A stretch of 64,000 nt of DNA, taken from DASWIG01 sp965371445 (lineage in GTDB: Bacteria; Acidobacteriota; Thermoanaerobaculia; Multivoradales; J023). Below are positions 15,681-24,610 of the stretch, in pieces. The stretch is taken from the NCBI GenBank assembly GCA_965371445.1, contig CBDUYN010000018.1, positions 30,377-94,376 of the forward strand. The letters are read 5' to 3'. Within the stretch, counting starts at the first letter, position 1, and the number at the start of each line of letters is the position of its first letter. The position numbers and the translations under genes are program-made. The notes beneath the pieces are model-generated. The model had not been told where the DNA came from, made no database searches, and saw nothing but the letters and a program-made list of their open reading frames with translations.

Positions 15681-18425
15681 ATGAGAATGTGCTTCGTCTT
15701 CCTCCTGGCCGGCGTGATTTCACTGGCTCCCTTCGCCACGGCCTCCGAGACCCCGGGCTGTGACCTGAGCCGCCCACCGATCGCAACCGACGGTGTCCGC
15801 CGGCTGGCGCTGCTGGTGGGGGTCGGCGAATACAAGAGCGAAACCAACCCCGACCTCCAGGGTCCGCCGCAGGACGTGCGTGCCGTCTACGAGCTGCTGA
15901 CCGGCCCGGGCGGCTACGGCTTTGCCCCGCAGAACGTCTGCGTCCTGCTCGATGAAGACGCGACCGTCGCCGGCTTTTTGGCAGGCTTCAAAAAGGCCCT
16001 GATCGAACGCGCCCGCCCCGGGGCCGGTGACATCGCTGTTCTCTACTACGCCGGCCACGGCTCCCAGGCCAGGGACCGAAACGGCGACGAGCCCGACGGG
16101 GTCGACGAGACCCTGGTGCTCCACGACTCCCGGACCGGCGGTGTCGGGGACCTCCTCGACGATGAGCTCAACATTCTTCTCGCGTCGCTCCACGAAAGGA
16201 CCCGGGACATCACCGTGATCTTCGATTCCTGCAACTCCGGCAGCGCCACCCGTGGCGAGCGCGACGACGCCGTCCCCCGTCTGGTGCCGTCGGCGGAGCC
16301 CCTGGGCGAGCTGCGGCCGGTGGCGAGTGATGACAGCGACACGACCTGGATTCCGCCCTCTCTCCCTGGCCTGGTGGTGCTTTCGGCCGCCAAGGACGGC
16401 ACCTCGGCACTCGAGCCTCGGCTCGGGGGGCACGGCTACTTCACCGCCGCCTTGCTGAAGGTGCTCGGCGAGGTGTCGGAGAAGCCCCTGACCTGGGCGC
16501 AGGTCTCGCGCCGCATGCCGAAGATCGTCGCCACTCTGTCGAAGAACCGCCAGCTTCCCACGTTTCAGGGCGAGCTCGACAGGAACGTTCTGAGCAACGC
16601 CGAGCGCAGCCGTCCGCTGAGCTGGGAGATCACCGAGACCGGCAGAAGCTTCAAGCTGAGCGGCATCGACATGCCGGGCTGGGGTGTCGGCGCCGAGCTG
16701 CGTGTCTACCCGGGCAACGCCCAGCGCGGCGACACGAAAGACCCCGCCAAGGCCAAGGCGACGCTGCGTATCACCCGCTTCCGCGGCTTGAGCGCCACCG
16801 CCACGCTGGTCGACGCCCCCACCACCGAAATCCGTGCAGGCGATCTCGCCGTCCTGATGCTACCCAGCCCGCAAGCCCTCGCGCTCGGCATCCGGCTGCG
16901 CCAGCCAGAGGAGGCCGGCGGTATCACAGCCGCCTCGATCGAGGCCCTCGAGAAGGTCCTGGCCGAAAATCCGGCGATCGATCACTTTGTGGACTTCACC
17001 GACGCCACCGACGCCTTCACCCTGGGCACCAACGCCGATGGCGAGCTCGAGCTGCGCGGACCCGAAGGCGTGGCTCGCAACACCTGGTCGGGGAGTCGGG
17101 ACGAGCAGGTCCGCGACGCCATCGAGAGCCTCGGACAACACGCCCGCCAGAGCGCTCTTTTGATGCTTGAAGGCGAGACCGGCTCGGACTTCGAAAACGA
17201 CGAGACCCTCGAAGTGCGTGTGGTTCCCGTGGCAGACGAGCCTTGCGCCCTCGAAGGATGGGTCGCGGCCGGACCCAATGAGGAGCAGCGGATTCCGCTG
17301 TGCAGCACCTGGCAGATCGAGGTCCGCAACACCCACGACGCCATCACCCTGCTGGTGGGGGGCGCGGTGCTCTGGAACGACGGCGGGATCTTCGGCATCC
17401 CGGCCGCCGGCGAGGAGTTTCGGTTACCGCCGGGAAAAACCGCTCTTCTCGATCCCGGCGCCGCGCGCTTCCAGGCCGTGCCGCCGCTCGACGCCCTGGA
17501 ACACCTCGTGATCTTCGGTACCCGCGAGGACAACCCGATCAACTGGAGCGTCGTCACGGATCCGGCGAAGGGCTCCCGGGGCGATGAAGGGCCCCTCCAG
17601 GCGGTTCTGGCCGGCTACATGGGTGGCACCCGCGGGGGCCGGCAGAGGGTGGTGGCGAAGTCCACGTGGACCTCGTCGCACGTGCCCATCCGGGTGGTCG
17701 CCGACTTCGAGATCCCGGACGGGGAGATCCTGTCCGACGATCTCTGCGAGAGGGTCTGTTCCGCGGAGACAGCGAGCCGCGATACGCCTCCGCCGCCTCC
17801 GCCGCTGGCCACAGGGGAGCTGCCGCTGCCGGAATTTCCCTGGCCGCCACCGGAGCCCTCCAGCCGCATGATGATGCCGCGTTCGCTGCTGGGCCTCGGC
17901 GACGATGCCCGGTTCAAAGACGTCTGGGAGAGCCTGCACCGGACGCTGCTCGACGCGGGCTACCTCGAGCAGAGTGTTTACAGCGTTCCCGACGGTTTCG
18001 CCATTGCCACACAGCCCGAGCGATTGCTGGCGAACGGGGAGCCGGACCCTGAGAACCGCTGGTCGCTGGATCGCTTTCGTCCGGTCAAGTGGAGCCTCTT
18101 GCAGTACCTCCGCGCGCTCGTTACCGTGGATCCGGGACGCTTCCGCGTGTTCGTGTTCGCGGTAACGACCGATCACACGGCAAGGGTGGCGAAGCCGGTG
18201 TCGAGCGACATGGCGCTCAAGTGGGTGCGCTCCGGGGCATTGGCTCCGCCGCCATCGCTACTGGCTCAGCCGCTTCGCGACGAGCACGCCGTCCACGTCC
18301 TGGTCTACGAGCTCTCGCGTCCCAACCGGGAGGCCGATATCGAGCAGGTCACGCCCGCTGAGCTCTCTGTCCAGGTGCACCTGAGAACCAGCGGAGTGCT
18401 CGGGGCCCTTGAGGAGAAGCCATGA
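15681..18425 (+). CDS. Secreted caspase-family (peptidase C14, metacaspase-like) protein
   Basis: A 914-residue protein with a signal peptide (MRMCFVFLLAGVISLAPF). Residues about 40-310 are a caspase domain: LALLVGVGEYKS near 40, catalytic His in LYYAGHGSQ near 126 and catalytic Cys in IFDSCNSGSATR near 183. These are the usual metacaspase-type motifs. The remaining 600 residues hold no domain I recognise, apart from a proline-rich linker near 700 (PPPPPPLATGELPLPEFPWP) and a C-terminal globular segment. In this family the C-terminal part often acts as a sensor or target-binding region. The gene overlaps the membrane-protein gene downstream by 4 bp (ATGA), implying translational coupling. Substrate unknown. 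Confidence 0.88.
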   Translation: MRMCFVFLLAGVISLAPFATASETPGCDLSRPPIATDGVRRLALLVGVGEYKSETNPDLQGPPQDVRAVYELLTGPGGYGFAPQNVCVLLDEDATVAGFLAGFKKALIERARPGAGDIAVLYYAGHGSQARDRNGDEPDGVDETLVLHDSRTGGVGDLLDDELNILLASLHERTRDITVIFDSCNSGSATRGERDDAVPRLVPSAEPLGELRPVASDDSDTTWIPPSLPGLVVLSAAKDGTSALEPRLGGHGYFTAALLKVLGEVSEKPLTWAQVSRRMPKIVATLSKNRQLPTFQGELDRNVLSNAERSRPLSWEITETGRSFKLSGIDMPGWGVGAELRVYPGNAQRGDTKDPAKAKATLRITRFRGLSATATLVDAPTTEIRAGDLAVLMLPSPQALALGIRLRQPEEAGGITAASIEALEKVLAENPAIDHFVDFTDATDAFTLGTNADGELELRGPEGVARNTWSGSRDEQVRDAIESLGQHARQSALLMLEGETGSDFENDETLEVRVVPVADEPCALEGWVAAGPNEEQRIPLCSTWQIEVRNTHDAITLLVGGAVLWNDGGIFGIPAAGEEFRLPPGKTALLDPGAARFQAVPPLDALEHLVIFGTREDNPINWSVVTDPAKGSRGDEGPLQAVLAGYMGGTRGGRQRVVAKSTWTSSHVPIRVVADFEIPDGEILSDDLCERVCSAETASRDTPPPPPPLATGELPLPEFPWPPPEPSSRMMMPRSLLGLGDDARFKDVWESLHRTLLDAGYLEQSVYSVPDGFAIATQPERLLANGEPDPENRWSLDRFRPVKWSLLQYLRALVTVDPGRFRVFVFAVTTDHTARVAKPVSSDMALKWVRSGALAPPPSLLAQPLRDEHAVHVLVYELSRPNREADIEQVTPAELSVQVHLRTSGVLGALEEKP

Positions 18426-18895
18426 TGAAGAGGGTCTCGCTCACCTCCGGCCAGTACCGGATCCTCACCCTATGGTTCGTCGGGGTGCTGCCGGCTTACC
18501 TCGTCACGGTGCTCCAACTCTTGGGCGACTACTATGGCGACAAGATCGACGAAGCGGTGGGATGGCTGCTCTCCGCGACACTGCCCACCCTGCTCCTGAT
18601 CGCCGGGGTGGTGGGGGCCCGGGCGATCCAGGAAGCTGGCTCCGGCGCCGTGGAGGCGACGATCGACCGACGGTTTCTACGCTTCGCGCTGGGCGTTTCG
18701 TTGCTCTATTTGCTCCTTTTGAATGGTGTGGTCCTTTTCCAGCCCATCTCTCGGGTTTCCGAGAGGCTCGGACCCTTCGAGATGCTCAAGACCGCGAATC
18801 TGATCATCGGCCCGATACAAGGCCTGGTGGGTAGCGTCCTGGGGGTCCTTTTCGTGTCCGGCAAAGCTGCCGACGAGAGCTCCTCAGAAGCATAG
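18422..18895 (+). CDS. Four-TM membrane protein, partner of the caspase gene
   Basis: A 157-residue protein with no recognised family. Hydrophobic segments are visible at about 13-33 (ILTLWFVGVLPAYLVTVLQL), 48-66 (WLLSATLPTLLLIAGVVGA), 88-107 (ALGVSLLYLLLLNGVVLF) and 128-147. The start ATG overlaps the stop of the caspase gene (ATGATG), so the two are co-translated. The caspase is predicted to be exported and this protein is in the membrane, so it could anchor, activate or be cleaved by the peptidase; none of these is shown by sequence alone. Confidence 0.75.
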   Translation: MMKRVSLTSGQYRILTLWFVGVLPAYLVTVLQLLGDYYGDKIDEAVGWLLSATLPTLLLIAGVVGARAIQEAGSGAVEATIDRRFLRFALGVSLLYLLLLNGVVLFQPISRVSERLGPFEMLKTANLIIGPIQGLVGSVLGVLFVSGKAADESSSEA

Positions 18896-19005
18896 CCGGA
18901 GCAACCTGCGCCCAGCGGTGCCCACCGTCCGCGAGCGTGAGGACGTCGCTCGGCCGCGTCGGGATCGTCGCGGGCCTGGCGAGCGCGTCATGCTAGGATC
19001 CGGAC

Positions 19006-19413
19006 ATGGACACCGAGCGAATCCAGGCCGAGCTTCGGAGCTTCTTCGCCTCGAACCCGGGGGACGCCGTCGCCGTGTACCTCTACGGTAGCGTCGCCCG
19101 GGGCACCGCGCGCGAAGGCTCCGACGTCGATGTCGGTGTGCTCCTTGAAAAGGACCCGCCCCGTACCCTGAAGGGCCTGAAGCTTGACCTCGAAGCCGAT
19201 CTCGAATCGCTCCTGGAGATCCCCGTTCAGCTGGTGGTGCTCAACCGAGCGCCTCCGGATCTCATCCACCGCGTCCTGCGCGACGGCAAGCTGATGCTCG
19301 ACCGCGACCGCTCGCGGCGCATCCGTTTCGAGGTCAAGGCGCGCAACGAGTTCTTCGACCTCCAGCCCATCCTCCGGCAGTATCGCCGGTTTCCGGAGCC
19401 TCGAAGGACATGA
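19006..19413 (+). CDS. mntA: Minimal nucleotidyltransferase antitoxin MntA
   Basis: A 135-residue protein with the minimal nucleotidyltransferase signature VYLYGSVARGTAREGSDVDV at residues 24-43 (G-S...S-D-x-D) and a third acidic position in the following strand region. In HepT/MntA systems this enzyme AMPylates the HEPN toxin and so neutralises it. It overlaps the hepT start by 4 bp (ATGA), the classic layout. TAGGAT at about 18994-18999 could serve as its -10 element. Confidence 0.9.
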   Translation: MDTERIQAELRSFFASNPGDAVAVYLYGSVARGTAREGSDVDVGVLLEKDPPRTLKGLKLDLEADLESLLEIPVQLVVLNRAPPDLIHRVLRDGKLMLDRDRSRRIRFEVKARNEFFDLQPILRQYRRFPEPRRT

Positions 19414-19844
19414 CGGACGTCCATCTCGTGGTCAAGCTCCTCGCCAAGCTGGAGACCTACGTCTGTGAGCTGAAGACCCTGAGCCACCCGGAGAGGATCG
19501 AGACGGACGTCCGGGAGGAGCGCTTCGTCGAGCACACCCTGCAATTGGCGATCCAGGCGGCTCTCGACGTCGCCTCGCACATCGTCTCCGACGACCGGCT
19601 CGGCGAGCCCAAGACGAATCGGCAGCTCTTCGACATCCTCGCCCGGCACGGCTGGGTCACCGAGGAGCTTCACGAGACCCTGCGCCAGGTCGTCGGCTTC
19701 CGCAACATCCTGGTCCACGGCTACAGCGACGTGGACCTTGCCGTCGTCCGCCGGATCGTCGAAAGCGACCTCGACGATCTGCTGGACTTCGCCAGCGCGA
19801 TCCGGGCGCGCCTGGCCAAGCTCCAAGACGCCGACGTGTCCTGA
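19410..19844 (+). CDS. hepT: HEPN ribonuclease toxin HepT (DUF86)
   Basis: A 144-residue DUF86 protein. The HEPN R-x4-6-H motif is intact as RNILVHGY near residue 97, with the downstream tyrosine that MntA modifies in studied systems. The all-helical pattern and length fit the family. HepT cleaves RNA when not AMPylated by MntA. The start overlaps the mntA stop, so toxin and antitoxin are translationally coupled. Confidence 0.92.
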   Translation: MTDVHLVVKLLAKLETYVCELKTLSHPERIETDVREERFVEHTLQLAIQAALDVASHIVSDDRLGEPKTNRQLFDILARHGWVTEELHETLRQVVGFRNILVHGYSDVDLAVVRRIVESDLDDLLDFASAIRARLAKLQDADVS

Positions 19845-20070
19845 CCGCAGTCTGGTGCCTCCGATGTCGAAGCCGGCGCCAGAAGGTGCCGCACCTCAGA
19901 GGGCGCTTGGGAAATCCGGTTTCATGTCCGTCTAATCTCTAGAGAACAGGAACCGAAGCGGACAAACTTGGCCAACCCGCTTCTGAAACCGATCGGTCAC
20001 TCCTGAGACGGCTGGCTTCGTTTCCTTTCAGGAATCGTTGCCAGCAAGACTGGAAACCAACCCGACTGTG

Positions 20071-20089
20071 TCGGGTCCGATGGACCCGA
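20071..20089 (+). promoter_or_regulatory. Hairpin directly upstream of a ribosome binding site
   Basis: A perfect 8-bp stem, TCGGGTCC (20071-20078) with GGACCCGA (20082-20089), and a 3-nt loop GAT. It ends 3 nt before the AAGGAG site of the gene at 20104. It could shield or stabilise the leader, or be a weak terminator of upstream transcripts; no T-run follows. The rest of the 259-bp gap from hepT holds no gene I can support. Confidence 0.5.
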
Positions 20090-20103
20090 GTCAAGGAGAA
20101 ATC

Positions 20104-21054
20104 ATGTCCAAATACCGCATGACAGCCCCAGAGGTTTTCCGACCGGTTCTCTTCGCCTGTATTCTCGCCGTCACGTCGGCAGGGTACGCCGGCAGCGTGG
20201 AAGGCAGTGATGACACATGCTCCGGCGCCACTCCTGTGGATCTCAACAGCAGCCTGCGCGGCTATGGAGACAAACCGGGCGAGTCCTTCTTTGTCAAATT
20301 GGAAATTCCATCGACGGGTCTCCTGAGCGTCGCCGTGGCGGTGCCGGGTACCGCCACGGCGGAGCCGAAGCTGGGCTTTGTGGGCCCGGGCTGCGGCGTG
20401 CCGGAGGTGGCTTCAGAGCCCGTGGTCCTCGAGCGCTCCGCCACCCATCTGGTGCTTGTCGCTCAGCACTCGGGACCCTATGTCTTCCGCGTAGCGTCTC
20501 AGGATCCTCTGCTGCCGCTTGGCGAGCTCAAGCTCAGAACCGGCTTCGTGCCCGACGCTGCCACCAGACGGCTCTCCCCCAAAGGCGGGGAAGACGAGGA
20601 GGAAATCGAGATCGAGCCGGATCCGCTCATTTATGCCGGCCAGGGCGAAAGCCGATCGCTGCACTCGAAGCTCGATGAGCTGTGCCGGCGGGGTGAGGTC
20701 GACGATCACGGCGATTCGTTCACGTGTGCCACACTCCTGAGCCCAGGTCAGGACATGGTGGGAGAAATACGCAATGGCTGGGGAGACGACGGCGACGTCT
20801 TTCTATTCACTCTCGGCAGCTCGCACGGGACGAAGCTCTGGACGCTCAAGATAGAGACCACTGGCGATCTCGACACCTTCGGCGGGCTCTACGATCGATC
20901 CGGTCAGCGGCTGGAAAAGGGCGACGGTGGTGGCGGCGGAGACAACTTCCGCATCGTCCGGACGCTCGGTCCCGGAACCTACTTCGTCCGCGTCGAGGGC
21001 CGCGACGGCGCGGAAGGACTCTATGCGCTCCGCGTCGAGGCCTCGCCTTGGTGA
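20104..21054 (+). CDS. Secreted protein with pre-peptidase C-terminal (PPC)-like beta domains
   Basis: A 316-residue protein. The ATG at 20104 is chosen because AAGGAG sits 6 nt upstream and MTAPEVFRPVLFACILAVTS then gives a signal peptide. The mature protein begins SVEGSDDTCSGATPVDLNSS. It contains two beta-rich stretches of the PPC/DVUA0089 type: GDSFTCATLLSPG...GEIRNGWGDDGDVFLF near 220-260, and TFGGLYDRSGQRLEKGDGGGGGDNF...GTYFVRVEG near 280-306. Such domains are found in exported proteins and often bind surfaces or assist secretion. No catalytic residues are visible. It is convergent with the kinase gene. Confidence 0.75.
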   Translation: MSKYRMTAPEVFRPVLFACILAVTSAGYAGSVEGSDDTCSGATPVDLNSSLRGYGDKPGESFFVKLEIPSTGLLSVAVAVPGTATAEPKLGFVGPGCGVPEVASEPVVLERSATHLVLVAQHSGPYVFRVASQDPLLPLGELKLRTGFVPDAATRRLSPKGGEDEEEIEIEPDPLIYAGQGESRSLHSKLDELCRRGEVDDHGDSFTCATLLSPGQDMVGEIRNGWGDDGDVFLFTLGSSHGTKLWTLKIETTGDLDTFGGLYDRSGQRLEKGDGGGGGDNFRIVRTLGPGTYFVRVEGRDGAEGLYALRVEASPW

Positions 21055-21088
21055 GGTCAAGAGCGGCCTGCCGGGCGGGGTCGGTCCA

Positions 21089-21118
21089 GGGGTAGCCGGA
21101 AGATCTCCCGGCTACCCC
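21089..21118. terminator. Bidirectional hairpin between convergent genes
   Basis: A perfect 11-bp inverted repeat, GGGGTAGCCGG (21089-21099) and CCGGCTACCCC (21108-21118), with an 8-nt loop. It lies between the stop of the secreted protein (21054) and overlaps the stop codon of the kinase gene (21112-21114). It has no T-run, so it may act with Rho or as an mRNA 3' stabiliser in both directions. Confidence 0.6.
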
Positions 21119-23529
21119 TCTCCGGCGGCCACCGCCTGGTATCGATCGAGCTCTTCCGGATGGTCCCAGGCTCTGTAGAGATCGAGGAGACGGGCAAGAG
21201 CTTTGCGGGTGCGGAAGCTGCGCCCGCTCCGGACCTCCTCCAGCTTCGCATGAGCTCCGACCAGACACGGCTCCGCCTCCTCGTAGCGCCCCATGCCTGT
21301 CAGTATCGCGCCCAACACGCTCTCGGCGTCGGCGGCCTCCCAGCCGTCGGGACGGGTCCGATAAAAGGTCGCGAGAGCCTGAGACAAGAGCACCCGGGCG
21401 GTGGCGGCGTCGCGGTGGGCGAGCAGCTCCGCCAGGTCCCTCTTCGTCCTGGCCACGTGGGGGTGGTCCTCCCCGAGCAGACTGCGGCGGGTGCTCAAGG
21501 CTTCGTCGTAGAGTTGCTCCGCCTCGTCCTCCCGCCCCTGAGCCGCCAGCACGTTGCCAAGGAGGTTCTGAACCGAAGCCACCCCGGTGTGCTCCGATCC
21601 GAAGACACGGCGGCGGATTTCCAGAGATTTACGCAGCTGCGATTCCGCTTTCTCAAAGTCGCCCTGGTCATAGTAGAGCGCACCCAGGTTGCGGCGGCTG
21701 GTGGCCACGTCCTCGTCGTTGGGACCGTACTCGGGCTCGTAGAGCTCCAGGCGGGTTTTCAGAATGTCGAGGTAGAGCTCTTCGGCTTCATCGAACTTAC
21801 CCTGAAGCATAAGCGTCGCCGCCAGGTTGCCCTTGGCCCGAAACAGCTCTGAAGCTTGCTGGCCAAGGCGCAGCTTCATCTCCAGAATCCCACGAAAGAG
21901 ACTCTCGGCCTGCGGATAGTCCTGGTGGTCGTAGGTCAGCACCGCCAGGTTGCCGAGTCTTTTGGCGACTTCCGGGTGATCTCCTCCGTAGGTTTCGCGT
22001 GCGATCCGCAGCGACATTGCCATCATCTCTTTTGATTCGTCGTAGGCACCCAGGTTGCGGAAGACCTTGCCCAGGGTGCCGGCCACGTCGATCTGAAGCT
22101 CGGGCTCCTCTTTCAGCTCCTCCACCACCCTTTCCTTGCCGCGTTCCAAGATCTCAAGGGCCGTCAGGTCCGCGCCCCGGGCCTGGTCCGGGTCAGCGGT
22201 CTCAAAGAGGTTCTGGAGGAATCGGTAAGCGGTTTGAGCGCCCTGGCGTTCCTGCTGGGCCCGTCGGCGTTCATGGACGGCCTGCCGCCACAAGACGGTC
22301 GAGACTACGCTGAAGCTCAAGATCAGCAGCAAGAAGGCCGCGGCGACCTTGTAGCGCCGGACGAGCTTGCCGGTGAGATAGGCGAAGCTCCCCACCCGGG
22401 CCTTGACCGGCAGTCCCGTCAGGTGACGGCGGATGTCCTCCGAGAGCCGCTCGGCGGAGCCGTAGCGCTCGGACGGCTCCTTGCGCATCGCCTTGAGCAC
22501 GATGCTGTCGAGGTCGCCGGAGAGCCGTCGCCGGAGCTTGTTGGAATCCGACGCGTCGGAACCGGCCGTGCCGCGCTCTGCCGCCCGGCGCCGGACCGCG
22601 GTGCTGGGCTTGTCGGGCTCCTGCTCGCAGACCGCCCGGGCGACCTCGTCGCTCCGATGAGCCTTCACCTGGTACGGGTCGAGGCCGGTCAGGAGCTCAT
22701 AGAGCAGGACGCCCAGGGAGTAGACGTCGCTGGCGGTCGTGAGGGGCTCGAGCCGGATCTGCTCCGGGCTGGCATAGCGGGGTGTCATGGGCCCCTGACC
22801 CGGTGCCGTGGCCACGGTCTGCGCGGCCAGGCCGTGATCGAGGAGCTTGGCGATGCCGAAGTCGAGGAGCTTGGGCGTGGCGTCGGCGGTGATCAGGATG
22901 TTGCCGGGCTTCAGGTCCCGGTGGATCACCAGGTTCTGATGGGCGAACTGCACCGCCGAGCAGACGTCACAAAAGAGCTCGAGGCGCTCCTCGATCGAGA
23001 GCTGACGGGCCTCGCAGTAGCGGTCGAGGGGTTTCCCTTCGACGAACTCCATCACGAAGTAGGGGAGCCGGTCGGCGGTAGTCCCGCCGTCGAGGAGCCG
23101 TGCGATGTAGGGGTGCTCGAGGCCGGCCAGAATCTGCCGCTCGTTGTGGAAGCGGCGGACGAAGACCTCGTCGACGTCGAGGCCCCGCCGGATCAGCTTC
23201 AGGGCCACCCGTTGCTCGAAGTCCTCCCTCTCCGCCAGGTAGACCGTCCCCATGCCCCCGCGATCCAGGAGCCGGACCAGCTTGTAGGAGTCGATACGTC
23301 GGCCGAGGTCCGCGTCCTCGGCATGGACGCTGAAGGCGGGCTCCGCCAGGACACCCTGCTCCGCGTCGGTCTCGAGGAGGGCCTCCACTTCCCGGCGCAG
23401 TGTCGGGTCCTCGGCGCAGGCCTCGTCGAGAAACCCCGTCCTATCCCGAGGCGGACACTCGAGCGCCTCGTCGAGAAGCTCGAAAACTCGCCTTTTGCGT
23501 TCGAGAGCCTGCTTGCGTTCTGAAGACAA
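21112..23529 (-). CDS. Transmembrane Ser/Thr protein kinase with C-terminal TPR repeats
   Basis: About 805 residues. I place the start at TTG 23529 because GGAG lies 8 nt upstream and the first residues then match the family opening (SSERKQ...FELLDEALE...FLDEACAEDPTLRREVEAL). An ATG at 23577, inside the sigma-factor gene, is possible. Kinase motifs: G-loop LLDRGGMGTVYLAE, catalytic lysine VALKLIRRG near 108, HRDLKPGNI near 205, DFGIAKLLD near 224. A single TM segment (VAAAFLLLILSFSVVSTVLW) lies near 396, followed by tetratricopeptide repeats. This kinase-TM-TPR form, paired with an ECF sigma gene 5 bp upstream, is typical of Acidobacteria. The kinase probably relays a signal through TPR-bound partners. 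Confidence 0.92.
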   Translation of the reverse strand: MSSERKQALERKRRVFELLDEALECPPRDRTGFLDEACAEDPTLRREVEALLETDAEQGVLAEPAFSVHAEDADLGRRIDSYKLVRLLDRGGMGTVYLAEREDFEQRVALKLIRRGLDVDEVFVRRFHNERQILAGLEHPYIARLLDGGTTADRLPYFVMEFVEGKPLDRYCEARQLSIEERLELFCDVCSAVQFAHQNLVIHRDLKPGNILITADATPKLLDFGIAKLLDHGLAAQTVATAPGQGPMTPRYASPEQIRLEPLTTASDVYSLGVLLYELLTGLDPYQVKAHRSDEVARAVCEQEPDKPSTAVRRRAAERGTAGSDASDSNKLRRRLSGDLDSIVLKAMRKEPSERYGSAERLSEDIRRHLTGLPVKARVGSFAYLTGKLVRRYKVAAAFLLLILSFSVVSTVLWRQAVHERRRAQQERQGAQTAYRFLQNLFETADPDQARGADLTALEILERGKERVVEELKEEPELQIDVAGTLGKVFRNLGAYDESKEMMAMSLRIARETYGGDHPEVAKRLGNLAVLTYDHQDYPQAESLFRGILEMKLRLGQQASELFRAKGNLAATLMLQGKFDEAEELYLDILKTRLELYEPEYGPNDEDVATSRRNLGALYYDQGDFEKAESQLRKSLEIRRRVFGSEHTGVASVQNLLGNVLAAQGREDEAEQLYDEALSTRRSLLGEDHPHVARTKRDLAELLAHRDAATARVLLSQALATFYRTRPDGWEAADAESVLGAILTGMGRYEEAEPCLVGAHAKLEEVRSGRSFRTRKALARLLDLYRAWDHPEELDRYQAVAAGEG

Positions 23530-23534
23530 GATCC

Positions 23535-24116
23535 CTACTCCGGCGCGTCGGTGTGCTGGATTTCGTGCTGTAGCCATCGCCGGGCGGCCTTCCACTGGCG
23601 GCCTACGGTGTTGACCGAGAGTCCTAACTCGCGTCCGATCTCCTCCTGGGTCAGTCCCATGAAAAACCAGAGCATGACGATCTGGTATCTCCGGTGATCG
23701 ATGGCTTCGAGGTCCTTGAGGGCGTCGTCGAGGGCCACGAGCTCCGGGTTCGGCTCCGCGGCCGGCACTAGGATGGCCTCGTCGAGCGACAGCTTGGCCT
23801 TCCCGCCTCCCCGCTTGGCCGTCCGGTGACGCCGGGCGTGGTCGACCAGAATCCGGCGCATCAGCTCCGCCAGGGAGCTGAAGAACTGGGCGCGGCCCTC
23901 CCACCAGTACGTCCGCCGGTCGATCAGGCGCAGATAGACCTCGTTGACCAGAGCGGTGGGTTGCAGCGTGTGAGCCGGAGACTCGAGGGCGAGAGCTCGC
24001 CTGGCGAGATCGCGGACCTCGTCGATGACCAGGGGCAGGAGCTTGTCCAGGGCTTCCGGATCACCGTCGCTCCACTGCCTCAGCAGGTCAGTGACTTCGC
24101 TGGGGGTGTCGGCCAT
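23535..24116 (-). CDS. ECF-type RNA polymerase sigma factor (TIGR02999-like)
   Basis: A 193-residue sigma factor. The N-terminus, SEVTDLLRQWSDGDPEALDK, followed by LQPTALVNEVYLRL near 50 and FFSSLAELMRRILVDHARRH near 77, is the diagnostic region 2 of the Acidobacteria/Planctomycete ECF subfamily. Region 4 has the helix-turn-helix LTQEEIGRELGLSVNTVGRQ near 155. No anti-sigma factor is adjacent; the TPR kinase 5 bp downstream is the likely regulator, acting by phosphorylation as known for kinase-linked ECF groups. Confidence 0.95.
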   Translation of the reverse strand: MADTPSEVTDLLRQWSDGDPEALDKLLPLVIDEVRDLARRALALESPAHTLQPTALVNEVYLRLIDRRTYWWEGRAQFFSSLAELMRRILVDHARRHRTAKRGGGKAKLSLDEAILVPAAEPNPELVALDDALKDLEAIDHRRYQIVMLWFFMGLTQEEIGRELGLSVNTVGRQWKAARRWLQHEIQHTDAPE

Positions 24117-24247
24117 GGTGGGGCGATTCTAGCAGGTGGCCGTCGGACAGGGCAACTCGCCGGACGGTGCCTTGGGGGCGGTGCCTCGCCGAACGAAGTC
24201 GTAGACATCAACTGACTTTACGGACTTCTCGTCGCGTCTCCGGATCC

Positions 24248-24343
24248 TCAGAAGCTTGGCTGCATCAGCTTGGCCAGGGCTTGAGGGTCGCCGTCGCTCC
24301 ACTCTCGCAGGAGGTGGGTGACTGCGCTCAAAGTGTCGGGCAT
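24248..24343 (-). pseudogene. N-terminal relic of a second ECF sigma factor
   Basis: The minus strand reads MPDTLSAVTHLLREWSDGDP then QALAKLMQPSF and stops. This is a clear paralogue of the first 27 residues of the intact sigma factor (MADTPSEVTDLLRQWSDGDP). Everything after region 1 is gone. It lies in the 494-bp gap between the intact sigma gene and the TonB receptor; the rest of that gap (24117-24247, 24344-24610) shows no gene. Confidence 0.8.
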
Positions 24344-24610
24344 GACGGAGTGGATTCTACAGCGGGTGGCTATTGGGGTACTTTGGGCAGAAAGACTGGC
24401 CTTTGAAGAATCTTCGCCCGGGATGGGGGATCTGGGCGGCGGATTGCGCTGTGGGTAGGTGTGAAGAGGCTTGAGATGTGTAGCGATTGTCCAGTGAAAG
24501 CCATCGGCTCCGAGCGGGCTTTCGATTGGCTAGAAAGCAAATCATGGGAGCTCCGGGACCGACGCCCGGGCCTGTTGCCGTGTCTCGACTCGTCGGAGGA
24601 GAGAGAGAGT

